From positions 806,001 through 870,000 of the forward strand of contig CP137330.1 of NCBI GenBank assembly GCA_033182465.1: DNA of 64,000 bases, in the 5' to 3' direction. The position numbers and the translations under genes are program-made. Each line of letters begins with the position of its first letter. Within the stretch, counting starts at the first letter, position 1. The notes beneath the pieces are model-generated. The model had not been told where the DNA came from. It ran no database searches and worked only from the letters and a program-made list of their open reading frames with translations. Positions 20,929 to 32,585 of this stretch are shown here, one piece after another. The DNA comes from Sanghuangporus weigelae (taxonomy: Eukaryota > Basidiomycota > Agaricomycetes > Hymenochaetales > Hymenochaetaceae).

Positions 20929-21725
20929 GTTATATGTCTTATCTAATTGAGTAATATATAAGTCTAATAGTTTAAATAGAACAAATGAAGATCGCGTATG
21001 AAAATCTGTGATGACAACGACTCGTACAACAACGATAACAATGCAAGAATAAATGTAGCACGTACAGACCCATAGAGTAGCATTGAAGAAATGTAATATA
21101 TTCAACATCATACGACAGCCAGTTTACCACTCATCAAAGTGTGCTATGTTTATGAAGTACTTTGAGTAAATGCTAGTCTAGAACGAACGTGACGAGCTGG
21201 ACGCATTCTGAGATGAATTATCCCAGGAGAAACGACTTTCTAAGGACCACCATCGTTATATGCATTCCGTGTATTAGAGCACATCATAAGAAATCGTAAA
21301 CCGAAGAAGACAACGAACTGAAATGAACAACAGGAGATATACACATCGACCAAGGAACAATAAGATACACCAAGATAAATCGAAACAAAGATGCCCTGGA
21401 AGAATAGTGTATGCTAGATAGAAAGGCAACGGGTCAAAAATAAAAGAAGGAATAAGATCGTAAAGTTGATGCGGGGAGGTGCTGTCATGTCATGTCCTAC
21501 GTTACGTTTACATCGTGGATCAAAGTGAGAGAATCATGCAAGAGAAAATACCAAGATATTAGAAGAACCTGATACCCAAGGGAGATAGATACGGCAAGAA
21601 AAGAAGAACACAGTCGAGTCAGAACCATGACACTTTCGAAGACAATAAGCGTGGCCGGGGTCGTCACAAAAGTAGAAGAATACATAAGAAGAAGAAGGGA
21701 CAAGGATGCAATGCGGATGCGAACG
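20929..21725. other. AT-rich convergent intergenic region
   Basis: Lies between the 3' ends of the small stress-type gene and the histidine kinase gene. It contains purine-rich, AT-rich sequence with no supported gene. Confidence 0.5.
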
Positions 21726-24700
21726 CTATGACGGAGGAGCTCCTTCTTGAAGTGCAGATATTCGTTTTTGTCTCCGTTGGACTGCAACATTCAACATGGC
21801 CTTGAGACTGTCCTCCAACACTGGCTTCGTCAGTACGCTGAAACTTACAGTTTAGACGAGATAGCCCAAAGGAGAGACATGACGAAAAGGGACAAACCGA
21901 TCGACGCCGACATCAATATACTCTTGCTGATCGGATAGAAGTGCATTTCCTACAACCAGATCTCAGCACAAAAAAACTCCGCGATGGGATAAGGAAAAGC
22001 ATACCAGTTACACCAACGACGAAATCTGTTCGGTGAAGGGCTCTCAGGGCGCTGACAGTGTCCAACCCAGACATGACCGGCTGCAAAGGAAAAAAACCCC
22101 GAGAGTCAGTACCCCATGGCCGATAACGTTATGCTCAAAGCCTTACATACCATTTGGTTGTCCAGGAACACGATGTCAAATGGATATACCTGCTTGTCCT
22201 CAGGTATCGGCTCGTCCTGGACAGGAGGACAGCCAGTACTCATACCCATGCCTGTTCCCGGTTCTCCACGTATGACGCTAGAAGGAATAGGGTGGCCCAG
22301 GATTTTTTCGAGAGCGACTTTCCCGTTTTCTGCGGTGGTGACGAGGCACCCTAACCGGGTGAGCATGCGCGACATTAGACTTCGCGTGATCATATCGTCA
22401 TCAACGACTAGCACTCGAACTCCCTTGATCGCGGAAGGAGTTGCCGAGGAGATGCCTCTGGAAGGAGGAGTTGCGGAAGCTTCAAGCGGTCCTGGAGCAG
22501 ATTGATGTGAGATCAAAAGAGCAGGTGGCGTCGGAGCGCTAGAGATCGCCGGTGCCTCCTTCTCTTGCTCATCGCTAACATTTCCATCAGGGGCTTTATC
22601 GGACGCAGGTGGTGATGTCAAATTATCAACATCTGCTCCTGACAGGGGCGGAGTCCGGGGCATGGCTGTAAAGGGTGTCGGAGGCGGTTGATCAAATTTC
22701 GGGATCGACTTCGGACTACGTTCCAGAGAACCGAGACTGGCTCTGAACGACGGCGGAGGCACGATCTCAAACAATCCTCGCTGATCCATCACATTCTTAA
22801 GCGCGCGCTTCGAATGCAAAGCCAAAGTTTTACAATGTTCCGCATCCTTTTCTTTCGCAAGACCCCCGTCCTGCTCGGTGAGCATGGTAGAAGGAGTATC
22901 ACCTTCGCCAATAGCACGAACAAATTTCAGATCTTCAAGGCCCAGGGCAAGCTGCCTCTGACCCTCCGAGTAATCTGAATCATCGTGAAGGACATCAGGC
23001 CGGTCCTTCGAGGCACTTTTGGCTCTACCAACTCCCAATGCTGGTCCAATTACTCGTAATCAGTACCAAAGTAGAATTTGAAGTTGTTGGATACATACGG
23101 AGTTCCACCCAGAAAGTGCTTCCTACCCCAATCTTGCTCTTTACTCCTAAGCGCCCGCCACTAAGTTTGACTATGCGTCGAACGAGAGCTAAGCCGAGTC
23201 CAGTTCCTTTGCCACCCTGGTACTTGCCGATCTACGGAGCAATATGTAAGCCTTTAGAACACAAATTCAGTGAACACACCGTCTTACCTCGGTCTGAACA
23301 TACGGACTAGAGTGCGAGTAGTCGATGGAGCGTAAGTATCAGCTCAGGAAACAGGTGTTACTTAGCGTACAGAATATGAGCGTACCTGAAAAGCTTATTA
23401 TCAACCAGGTCTCGTGCACGAATTCCTACGCCCGTGTCGTGCACTTCAATTCGGACAACAATGCGATCCAAGCTATTCAAGTCGACTGAGTTATGTCGTA
23501 CAAGCTGTGCAGTCGAGAGCAGGGTCGGGGCCGGCGCCGACGACAAACCTCTCTCCGCGGCATCAAACATATCTCGAGCATGCACATCCGCATCGTGTCC
23601 TACCGTGTTTGAGCGCCTACGGTGAGGCTGCCATCGCCACCGGAACATTGTTCTTTTCAGCGATTTCAAGGAGCTATTCTCGGTCTCTTTACCATGCTGC
23701 GAGGCTGGCTTTGAGTCAGAGATGACCTTCTCTGCCGTCGCTGATCTCTCCGCGGTGCCTGGTCGATCCCTTTCTTTCTCAGCAATGACACCATGAGATA
23801 GTGCATCCGACGAAGTAAACGCTACGGTTGTTTCTCCCGTAGTGTCAGTAACTTCGGTCACTGCAGCAGACGGTAGCAATGGAAGCACGAGTCTTGTAAC
23901 GATGCGAATCTGACCTCCTGAGGGAGTGAACTTGCATGCATTACTCGCTAAGTTGTTGATGACCTGCCGGAGTCGCATCTCATCGCCGAGAACTAGACCC
24001 TCCTCATCTGATTTCGCCAGTTCAGAAGCAATAGTCGCAACGTCTGCCCCGTTAGCAGCTAACGCTGCACGTCTTGCGATCCTATCGATGTTCTTATCCA
24101 GGTCGTCTGTTAAGGTGAGACCCCTCGCGTTCGCAGCTAGTCCAAGGGGAACAAGAATGGAGCGAATTGTTTGGTGCTGCGATAACATCTCGATCAACAT
24201 TCGTAGGAATTAGTCAAGTAAAACTACCCACTAGGTTGTATGGTGTCTTGACTGTAGAGAAGCGACCTGAATCAAGACGATCAAAGTCTAACACGTCATT
24301 TAATACTGAAAGCGGATTATAAGTAATGGTTGTAAGTACATTTATACATCCGCTCACCCTTCGACATCATACTGAGGCTACCTGTAAGAGCTTTCCATTC
24401 GATCTCTTTGGATTGTTGAATTTCTTCCGTTGCCTCCAAATTTTGCACTGCGAGCACTGAATGGCTAGGGATTACGTTTCGACCAGGTATGAAAGCTTCT
24501 TAAAGACTTACACGCCGTATTTAGGGGCACTCGTACTTCGTGGAACACATATGAAGTCAGACGACGCTTGGAATCGTTGGCTCTTCGTTCGTTTATCTGG
24601 GCCTTCTGGGCAGCCCGAAACTGAGCCTTCAGTTGATCCCGTAAAGAAAAGTTGCGTCGTTCGGTCTGTGCAGCAACATCAGGTGAGAACAGAACATGTT

Positions 24701-26291
24701 TCAAATAATGGCTGATATGCATTCTAAAGCTGACCTTTTCTCTTTTGTTATGTATGTACAACAGAAAGATATGAAAAAGTAACGCATCTATGACGTCTGA
24801 AATAGGGGCGCCGATTAGCTAGCTGAAAGCAGATAAGCTAAGGTAGACTTACTTCGAGCATAAGCAGAGTGTTCTGGAAGGAGGAGCGCACACTACAGAA
24901 GAAAGGCGCACGTATCGGTCAGCAGAATAGTCAAGCACAAAAACAGTAGAAAACACTAACACTGATAATGAAAAAGATAGAGAACCCAATGACATTTGCA
25001 ATTCGTGTCTGACGAAGTCCGTACATAGCTATAGGAGGAAGTGCAACAGAAAAGCTGTTCGAGTTGTAAGTTGAAAAGCACATGAATAATCCAGTTCAGA
25101 ATGTAAAACTTACAAAAGCACCCCAACAAAGTCCCGCGAACCACAATGACTTGGTCCCCGTTTTTGATAAAAGTCGCAAACGTACATAAATACCGTCGTG
25201 TATATGGACCAGGCCCAGACACATATTGAAATGTAGATTTGGAATGCGATTTGTTTCTTAGATCCTTTGAAGGGATAGTCGAATATGACGAGGAAAGGGA
25301 TAGGAATCGAGATGAGGGGACCAATGCCGTAGTAGAAAATGTCGTCGGAGAGAGTGAACGGACGTGCACTCAAGGCAAGAATGAGGATCCAGTGGACGAT
25401 AAAGAAGACCGAAGAGTACAAGGCAAGTGTCTTGCCGGACCACCATAACTCGCGTCGATACTCTTGTTCCAACTTCTCTACTACGAAGTTGCCCCGAAAG
25501 AAATCATCAATGATAGGCCAGGCGGTCCAACGGAGGAACCGTGAAATGAAGCTGGATCCCCAGAAGCCTGAATAGTGGGTCTCCATCGTCCCGAATGAGT
25601 TCGTCTGGCTCTTAATTCCTTGTAGGTCTGGTCGTCCACTTCCATGACCCGTTCCTCCATGTTCACTTGGTTGAGATGTTACTGTACCCAGTGCATTGTC
25701 GACAACGATCTCGTCCACTTCTGCAGCATCGTCCGTATCCTCTCCACCTTGCTGATTATGTCCCAACGCAAAGCGAAAAGCAGAGCGCGAGCCATCCGAG
25801 GTTTCTCCCGTGTCGTTAAGCAAAGACTCTGAGGGAGCGCTCCCCGTGCCCAAGCGCTGCTTCCAACGCGCCCAGTGCACGCGAAAGCCTCCACCAGCAA
25901 TCCGAGCGCTTTTACCTTGCGCGGTGCCAGAAACACTTGTCCCGCCCCGACTGCGATTAGCATTACGTAGGTTTGGCTCACCACCGTACCGCATCGAGTC
26001 TATAAGCTGCATGACCGTTTCCTGCTCTTCTCGCCTCTCTCTCAACTCCCGCTTTCTGACCATCTTCCTGTGAGACTTGGACATTGGCAGCTCATCTGCA
26101 TCGAAAAGATGTGCATGGTTTGGAAAGCTTGGGAATCTACTATGGCCTGCGAGAGGGCTTGAATTGCGAGGTTGTTGGAGGCTCAATTTTTTGGGTGTCG
26201 ATGATGCGCCAATCAACGGACCGTCGCTGTTGTCGGTGTCTGCCCGCTTTCCGTTGCGCTTGTCGACGTCGCTGGACGGCCGGCGGGACAT
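21726..26291 (-). CDS. Membrane-anchored hybrid histidine kinase with receiver domain
   Basis: A two-component sensor, expected to autophosphorylate on His and pass phosphate to its own receiver, then to an HPt protein upstream of a MAP-kinase cascade. The N-terminal 250 residues or so are disordered. Then come several membrane helices (TLALYSSVFFIVHWILILAL; FYYGIGPLISIPIPFLVIF; AFQIYISICVWAWSIY; IANVIGFSIFFIIS). The H-box is YVFHEVRVPLNTA, followed by VLNDVLDFDRLDSGRF. The ATPase has an N-box (VINNLASNACKFTPSGG), G1 (DTGVGI) and G2 (GGKGTGLGLALVRRI). The receiver has the acidic pair (VLVVDDD), the phospho-Asp (DIVFLDNQMP) and the Lys (VLTKPV). All key residues are present. The gene has about ten introns, and only some junctions were fixed exactly. 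No GAF or PAS domain is seen, so the membrane block is probably the sensor. Confidence 0.88.
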
Positions 26292-26435
26292 GTTGCGACT
26301 GGTGAAGTGGACGTGGGTGCGTCGGCGACGTCCAAGGCCCAGGCCAGGACAGGAAATCTATTGGACATCCTGGACCTGGATCATATACTATACATGTACA
26401 TTCCCCCCGCGTTGTGCCGGTCCTGTGCCCCACGA
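26292..26435. promoter_or_regulatory. Upstream region of the histidine kinase
   Basis: Immediate 5' flank of the minus-strand kinase gene. It is bounded on its distal side by a direct repeat copy that begins at about 26437. Confidence 0.3.
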
Positions 26436-26436
26436 G

Positions 26437-26556
26437 TCTGGAACAAACGGATCAAATTACGTATACATCTCCCGCTCTCTCGTAATTCCGAGGTCATCCA
26501 AAAAAGTACTGAATTCTCACAGGTTTCTCGAAACTTAATTAATTACACCGGTTTAC
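26437..26556 (+). repeat. Direct repeat, left copy
   Basis: About 120 bp running from TCTGGAACAAACGGATCAA to CTTAATTAATTACACCGG. It is matched in the same orientation, with only scattered differences, at 35637-35753. The two copies bracket the cullin fragment and both FunK1 genes. No coding content. Confidence 0.75.
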
Positions 26557-26769
26557 AGTTGGCTTGCTACGAGATCTCGGGTAGATAGTCATATGTGTAT
26601 GGTAATCAGGTAGGCAGATCTGGACAAGTGCGCTAATCGAAGTATGTCAACCAAATTCATGTAGGTGATATATCTCATCTACAACCATTTGTGGACTTCA
26701 TCGCGCAACAACCCTAAGCCCTTCTGCTCGCTCCTCTCGCTCTTACCTTCATGACTGAGTCCAAACAGG

Positions 26770-27170
26770 TGTGCAAGTATATGTCCGCTCGATGTATACC
26801 AAGGTCACTTTGAGCCTCCCTTCATCTTTGCTGTGGAGAGTCACTACACACAGAAGCCCATGGATTCGCTACCCCCCAACAGTGTATCTGACTACCTCGA
26901 GAAAGCCGGAGAGACCAAACACTGTGTCAATCGGTACCTGCACTCATAAGTCCTTTATTGCCACCTGCAGGGTTGTTGCTGAAACAATGCAGGAAGAATT
27001 TTAGAAGCTTCTCGACTTCGACAAGGATGAGGACTTGCAACTGGTGTATCCGCTCTTATCACACTACGCATGTTCCTTTCCAAGGCGTGACAATCCTCTT
27101 CCTGATTCTATGCTCTCTCACCTACCTCACACGTCTCTGAGAATATGTGGGAGATATTGTGGGACAACGC
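26770..27170 (+). pseudogene. Decayed cullin gene fragment
   Basis: The plus strand encodes cullin-like segments in more than one frame. HFEPPFIFAVESHYTQKPMD followed by NSVSDYLEKAG and VNRYLHS matches the cullin repeat region (usually ...YYxxES...NSVSDYLKKAE...RYLH). Further on, LLDFDKDEDLQLVYPLLS matches the cullin LLDxDKxEDLxRMYxLLSR motif in a different frame. An in-frame stop follows RYLHS, and at least one frameshift separates the blocks. No C-terminal RBX1-binding or neddylation region is seen. Cullins are ubiquitin-ligase scaffolds. This copy cannot encode one and is a partial duplicate of a host gene. Confidence 0.7.
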
Positions 27171-27499
27171 TGGAAGAAGTGACCCGCTGGTCCACCCGAT
27201 TGTCCACTGGCAGACTGTTGGGACAAGGCTGTCTGGCCTGATTGGCATGATGCACCAGAGCTGTCTGAACCCTTTGAGCTTTGGGTATTTGAGAGCTTGG
27301 GTGCGATAGTGGACGGCGCGCGAGGTGAGGCTACAGGTGGGGGTTCATCGAGAATTGGTAACAATGGCGGACGAACGGGTCTACCGCTCGGTGAAATGAG
27401 CGACAGCGCAGAAGTGTTAGCTGAGCGGTTAGCGTAAGGAGTCCCCACACCAGAGCCCACATCGAGCTTCTTCTCCCTCTGCCTTCTCAGAGCCGTTCT
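27122..27499 (-). pseudogene. Open Pro/Ser-rich fragment, possibly a gene relic
   Basis: One minus-strand frame stays open for about 120 codons with protein-like composition (SALSLISPSGRPVRPPLLPI, then DEPPPVASPRAPS). It has no ATG at its head and no identified partner exon. It overlaps the end of the cullin relic. It may be a relic of a disordered host protein or chance. Confidence 0.25.
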
Positions 27500-28930
27500 T
27501 CAGCAAATGTTCTGCTCCTTGAGACACGGCTCCTTAATGGACCTCTATCTATCAGCACCTCCTGTAGTCAAGCTACCTCAACTACTGGAGACAGACACGG
27601 TCTTGCCACTTGAATAACAACTCATGCACGGGATCCCATGATGGAGAACAATGTGATGAGCACATTCCAGATTCTGAGCTCACATGCTCAACCGCAGCAA
27701 CCAACGAGTTCTTGGTATACAAAGGCAGCTACCCGATTTCTCGACTGAGTATGAGGCATCCTTTTGTATTATGTAATGACTAGTACATACAATTCTATAA
27801 TTGTCCATATTGGGATTGTGATTACGAAGTGTCCGTCACTAAATCGCTATAAGCATTTAATATTCTGTCTGTATGAGAGCCGTCTGTATCATGGCCTCCG
27901 TTCAATTTGCGGGGTGGGTGGCTATGTTAGAGAGTGCGTTCAAATTGCCAAGAATAGATCATCACGTGCATGACGCGTCAGTGGCTTCAAACTCCGCTGC
28001 TCTGATTCTGATTCTGATTCAGCAGACGATCTATTGCTTTGCTCAGGATTTGCCTCACTTACAGATACTCCGGTCTCCTTGTTGTCCGCTCAGAAAAGTC
28101 TCAAGAGACGGCGGACTCATTCAAGTCGGAGGACATCCTGATTCCCGTACTAGCTGCATCGAACGAACTCAGAATCCGTGTCAAGTCATTTTTTGCTCCG
28201 CCGGTACAACACCCCCGCGATTTCAGATAGTTGATTGTAGTTGATGCAAGAGACCCAAGCCAAAGAAGAAAACTCGCACAGACCAACGAGTTACTCGATG
28301 CATAGCATGGCATGAACATTTCAGCTAAGAAATGCATAAGTTTGTTGTAATAGGTCGAAGTCTCTTTGCCTCTCTGAAAGCGATATCAAACCAAGGTCCG
28401 AGGAGGGCCTAAACCAAAGAAATTCAATGTGGAGAAAAGTAGGTACTGATTGAATGAAACGTTTGCCGATGGAAGAAGAGCCGTGGTCGGGAAACATCAT
28501 AATTCCGAGAGAATTGGAGGCCACAGGGTACGCTAGCTAGACTGGCACAGTACTTTCGTATCGTCAGATTTTTTGAAGAGAGAGAGGGGAAGAGAGAGGT
28601 TATAGGGAGAAAGACAAAAGCACAAAATCATTCTCTGAAAAGCCATATTGTTCGCTTTACAAACTAACTGAGCGCGGTTGCCTCCAATGTGAATACCGAT
28701 GGTCCAACTGACGATTCCGATAAGGTTTCGATTGGAAAGCCTTGAAAGAAGTATCCAGATCCGGAAGGTACACGTGCCAAAACGCGACAAATCACGATGT
28801 GACTAGCGTTCATTTCCTGCACTGCCACACAGCTTCAACTTGTTTTCGGGCCACGATCAGTCGCATCTGACTCATACCCTTGAAAGGCCTGCCACAAAGA
28901 GATAGCCTGTGGCCACGGCTTGGCGTACCT
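27500..28930. other. Gene-poor stretch upstream of the first FunK1 gene
   Basis: No supported gene. The last 200 bp or so (from about 28765) match the region upstream of the second FunK1 gene (from about 32358), for example GGTACACGTGCC and ACGCGACAAATCAC. The promoter was therefore duplicated with the gene. Confidence 0.5.
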
Positions 28931-28936
28931 TATAAG
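28931..28936 (+). promoter_or_regulatory. TATA-like TATAAG
   Basis: Lies 46 bp upstream of the FunK1 start at 28982. The equivalent position in the second copy reads CATAAG. Confidence 0.3.
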
Positions 28937-28981
28937 TAAGTCCAGCCATGCCTCGCTTTTCTCTTCCGCCCTTGTACTGAC

Positions 28982-31890
28982 ATGCCGACATCGAAGCACA
29001 CTCGAACTCTTCCCGGTCTTCCAAGGGAAACTAACCCTAAGACACCTACCAAACCCAAGCGCTTTAATACCTTAGCGACTCCTAAGGTTTCGAAGGGGAA
29101 CGCATTCGCTATAAGAAGCTCGCTACTGCGACAACAGATTTTGCCGGGAAAGAAGGAGAAGAAGAATATACAACCGATCGAGAGGATCAAACAACCGCTC
29201 GAGAAGATCAAACCCGGACTGAACAAGGAAATGAAGCATGCGATTCTGCTTGACGTACCTGGCCTCATCGAAAAGAGGCTTCCCGACACGCTCTTTCAAA
29301 GGTTGGCCTGTCTACAACCGCTCATCATTGTCGTCGATGGCTCGGAACTCCTTCCACACGCCGATTCGGACCGCGATGCATCGACGCCCGTCACTGATGA
29401 TAGTCAGGATCATCCGTGCACTGCAGACGTCTGCGATGTCCCCGACTCTTCAACGCTTCCCGAACAGCAGCGTCAAGCCAACGAAGGTATTGCAACCGTC
29501 GAAGCAGATGATAACCAGCATCCACAGAACGGAGGGGACGGCGAGGAACCAGTTGCAGAAGACACTTATGCGGCTAGAGTATCCGATAACAGTTCTAGCA
29601 TTGATCCACATCCGCTCAGCGATTTGACGCGTCCATCCGCTCCGTCTGCAGGTGTGTCGAGCACTGAGTCGCTCGCCCCATTCCCAGGCGTCAAAGAGAT
29701 TTTCAAGCACCTGCGCGACAAAGAATCAGGACCGTTGTACGATGATGTCGAGAAGAAGTGGATTGATTGGCCGGAGACCAGTGCCCAAAGAAAGGAAAAC
29801 GAAATCGCGGGATATCTGAACAAGATTCTTGAACGCGTTCGATCCTTCTTGTATGACACAAATGACGGGGACGACGACTGGATCTTCAGTTCTTTGTTTG
29901 CAGACAAACCCATCATGGACCAAGGTGTTTGTCGCAAACCGGACTTAGTCCTCGTTCGTCGCAAATCCAGTGAAGGATTCGAATGGGAGGACATACGTGC
30001 TGTCGCAGAGATCAAGACGACCGCGAGGAGTCTGAAGCAGATCGGAATTGACTCGGGTAAATATATCCGCGAGATGTTCGGTGCAAACAAAGCACGCCGC
30101 TTTGCCCTACTCTTCTCTCTCGTCGACACGAAAATGGCGCTTTTCAAATACGATCGTTCAGGTGCCCTCGTTTCTAAGGAGTTCGACGTGCACGAGGAAC
30201 CGGAGCAGTTCTTGCGAGTGATCGTTGGCATGGCCTTCGGAGAAGACTATTATCTCGGTTTGGACCCCTCCTTCTTGAACAAGGATGGCAAGACCTACGT
30301 CACGTTTAAAGGTAAATTATACGAGTTCATCAGAGTAATCCACCTGGATCCGGTCATCCGTAGTCGGGGAACAGTCGTGATTCTCGTGAAGGATCCCAAC
30401 ACAGGAAAACTGCTCGTTATTAAGGATCAATGGGTGGACCGAGATCGTAGGTTAAAAGAAGCCGATATACTTAGCAAATTGGCAGGGAAATCGCTGAAGG
30501 TGAACCGGCTCGTAGGACATATGGTGATCGCATTCAAGATCGGGGATGCAGACGACCTACTTGATAGCACTGAGGCTGACAGAGAAGAGGTTGAGGACAG
30601 AAAGAAGAACGCAATAGAAATTCGCGATCACTATAGATTGCTTCTATCGCCATTTGGAGACAACATAACAAAATTCCGGTCATTGAGAGAGCTCGTTTCT
30701 TCGTTCAGAGACTACGCCGAGAGTGAGTGTTTGAAACCCCTTTGCACTGACCTTCACGCTGACTTTACTCTTCACTTTAGCAATACGTGATCTGTACAAG
30801 GCCGGATATTATCATCGCGACATCAGTGATAAAAACCTGATCATTGTCCCGGACGACGATAATTCGCCCACGGAGACTGATAGTCTGCCTATGAAGAACA
30901 ATGATTCACCTACCCGGATTGATAGCTTGTCTACGGAGAACGATGAATCGCCTACGAAGACTGACAATACGCATCGAGTTGGTTACTTGATTGACCTGGA
31001 TTGCGCAACTGAAGTCGTTCATATGAGAGGTGCTATAGCGGAGCTGACGGTATGTCTCTATTCACTCGAGGCTCCTCATCATTCTGACTGACTGTGCACA
31101 GGGAACATTGCCGTTCATGCCCATTGAGATGCTCGAGAACTTTGGATGCGAGCACAAATACTACTTCGATCTGGAGTCGCTTTTCTATGTCTTGGTGTGG
31201 ATATGCCTGACTGAGGATGGACCTAGAGGAGAAGGCGATTATCCACAATCTGGTTATATCTTTAAAGGCTCCACACTGGATCGATGGTGTGGTGGAGATA
31301 GCATACCCAATCAAGACGATAATGTCGCGTTTGAGAATATCGGAAACATCAAGAGGGCAGCCATGTTGGATGTCACGCTTTTCCGTCGGTCTATTCTTAA
31401 TCATCTCCCTGCATACTTCGAACCCATCAAAACCTTGCTCAAAGACTTGCGGAATCTACTGTTTCAACCGGCATTGGATTTCCCAGATATTCCAGAAGAT
31501 CTTAAGCCAATATCTGTACGGAAGGACGTTGACAGGGTCTTCAGAAGGTATATTGAAGCTCTCGAAAAAGCGCGGGACGAGCTTCCTGCCTCCGATCCCA
31601 TGGAGGATAAACCCGAGAGGCGGGTCAGAAGGGCACTCACAACAAAGCGTCCCACTTTGGTTGAGGATGCCAACGACGACGACGATAGTTCGGTCGAGAG
31701 CGAACCCGACGACAAATGCAAGGATCCAGATTACATCGATCTTGGTTATATTTCACCGACTGCTGGAAAGGGGACGCAAAGTAGAACTACTCGCAGTTCG
31801 CTTTCCACGAAACGACCCGGACCGGATTTGGGATCGTCGACGAAACGGCGGCGCACGACTAGCATTAGAGCAAAGTCGTCAAGATCCTAA
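28982..31890 (+). CDS. FunK1-type protein kinase with PD-(D/E)XK-like N-terminal region, copy 1
   Basis: Fungal-specific protein kinase of the FunK1 family, expanded in multicellular basidiomycetes. Exons are 28982-30722, 30781-31049 and 31102-31890 (932 residues). Residues 1-250 are a variable, low-complexity head. Residues 270-400 contain RKENEIAGYLNKIL, CRKPDLVLVRR (Asp near 320) and AVAEIKT (Glu and Lys near 342-344), which is the spacing of a PD-(D/E)XK nuclease-like fold. The kinase N-lobe has LLVIKDQW (Lys near 480) and a KEADIL helix. The catalytic loop is YYHRDISDKNLI, the metal motif is LIDLDCA (DLD for DFG), then GTLPFMPIEML and DLESLFYVLVWIC. The C-terminal tail is acidic then basic (STKRRRTTS) and looks nuclear-localising. 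Catalytic residues are intact; substrates unknown. Paralogous to 32586-35416. Confidence 0.9.
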
Positions 31891-32585
31891 GTGTATTCTT
31901 GTTTCTTTTGATCACGCTTTCATGCATGTTTGTAATTATAGTACATAGATTCATGTAATTTGGTATCTACGCATCTATTTAAATTTGCCGGATTTTGGAT
32001 AGCATACGTCTCTAACAACAGATTGGCTTCTTAAATTCGAAATGTTCGATTTGCTCAAGTGCGGTATAGAAGAAGATGCGAGCCTTCCTCACTCGTCATT
32101 ACTGCCAAGTACATTGTACATCTAATGCAGACCAGTAAGGCATTCCACTTCTCACTATCTGAATCTGTGCGTGCTCTCCAGCTACATCCTATTTGTCGAC
32201 GTCAATGGAGTAGCACTAGCACTGTACTCGATCAGCGGTTTCCATGGATTCTTCATGCCGATAATCAACTTCTGGATAAGTATATCAGGTATGAGGGTTG
32301 GGACAAGCAGTGCCACCCGAGTGTCTTTGATTGAAGAAGACATCAAATAATCAAGGCAGGTACACGTGCCCAAGACGCGACAAATCACAGCGTGACGAGC
32401 GTTCATGTTTGGCACTCCCAACGTACCCACCCTTACTTGTCTTCTTGAGCCACGATCGGCCGCGTCTGGTCTGACTCATGCCGTCTATTGAACCACAAAA
32501 GGATAACATGTGGCCACGATTTATCGCATTCCATAAGTTAACCCGTACACGCATCGCTGTCTTTTCGCCGTGACCCTCTTGTCCA
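31891..32585. other. Spacer between the FunK1 copies
   Basis: The left part (to about 32105) matches the 3' flank of copy 2 (35417-35635). The right part (from about 32358) matches the 5' flank of copy 1. This is the expected layout of a tandem duplication. The 250 bp between them are unique and hold no supported gene. Confidence 0.6.

Noticed and set aside
29450-30231. Minus-strand frames inside FunK1 copy 1
   Set aside because: They lie antisense to a long conserved coding exon, are repeated in copy 2 only because the sense strand is conserved, and show no motifs.
31217-31948. Second plus-strand frame over FunK1 exon 3
   Set aside because: The other frame continues the kinase motifs and is joined in phase to the previous exon. 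This one is a frame shadow.
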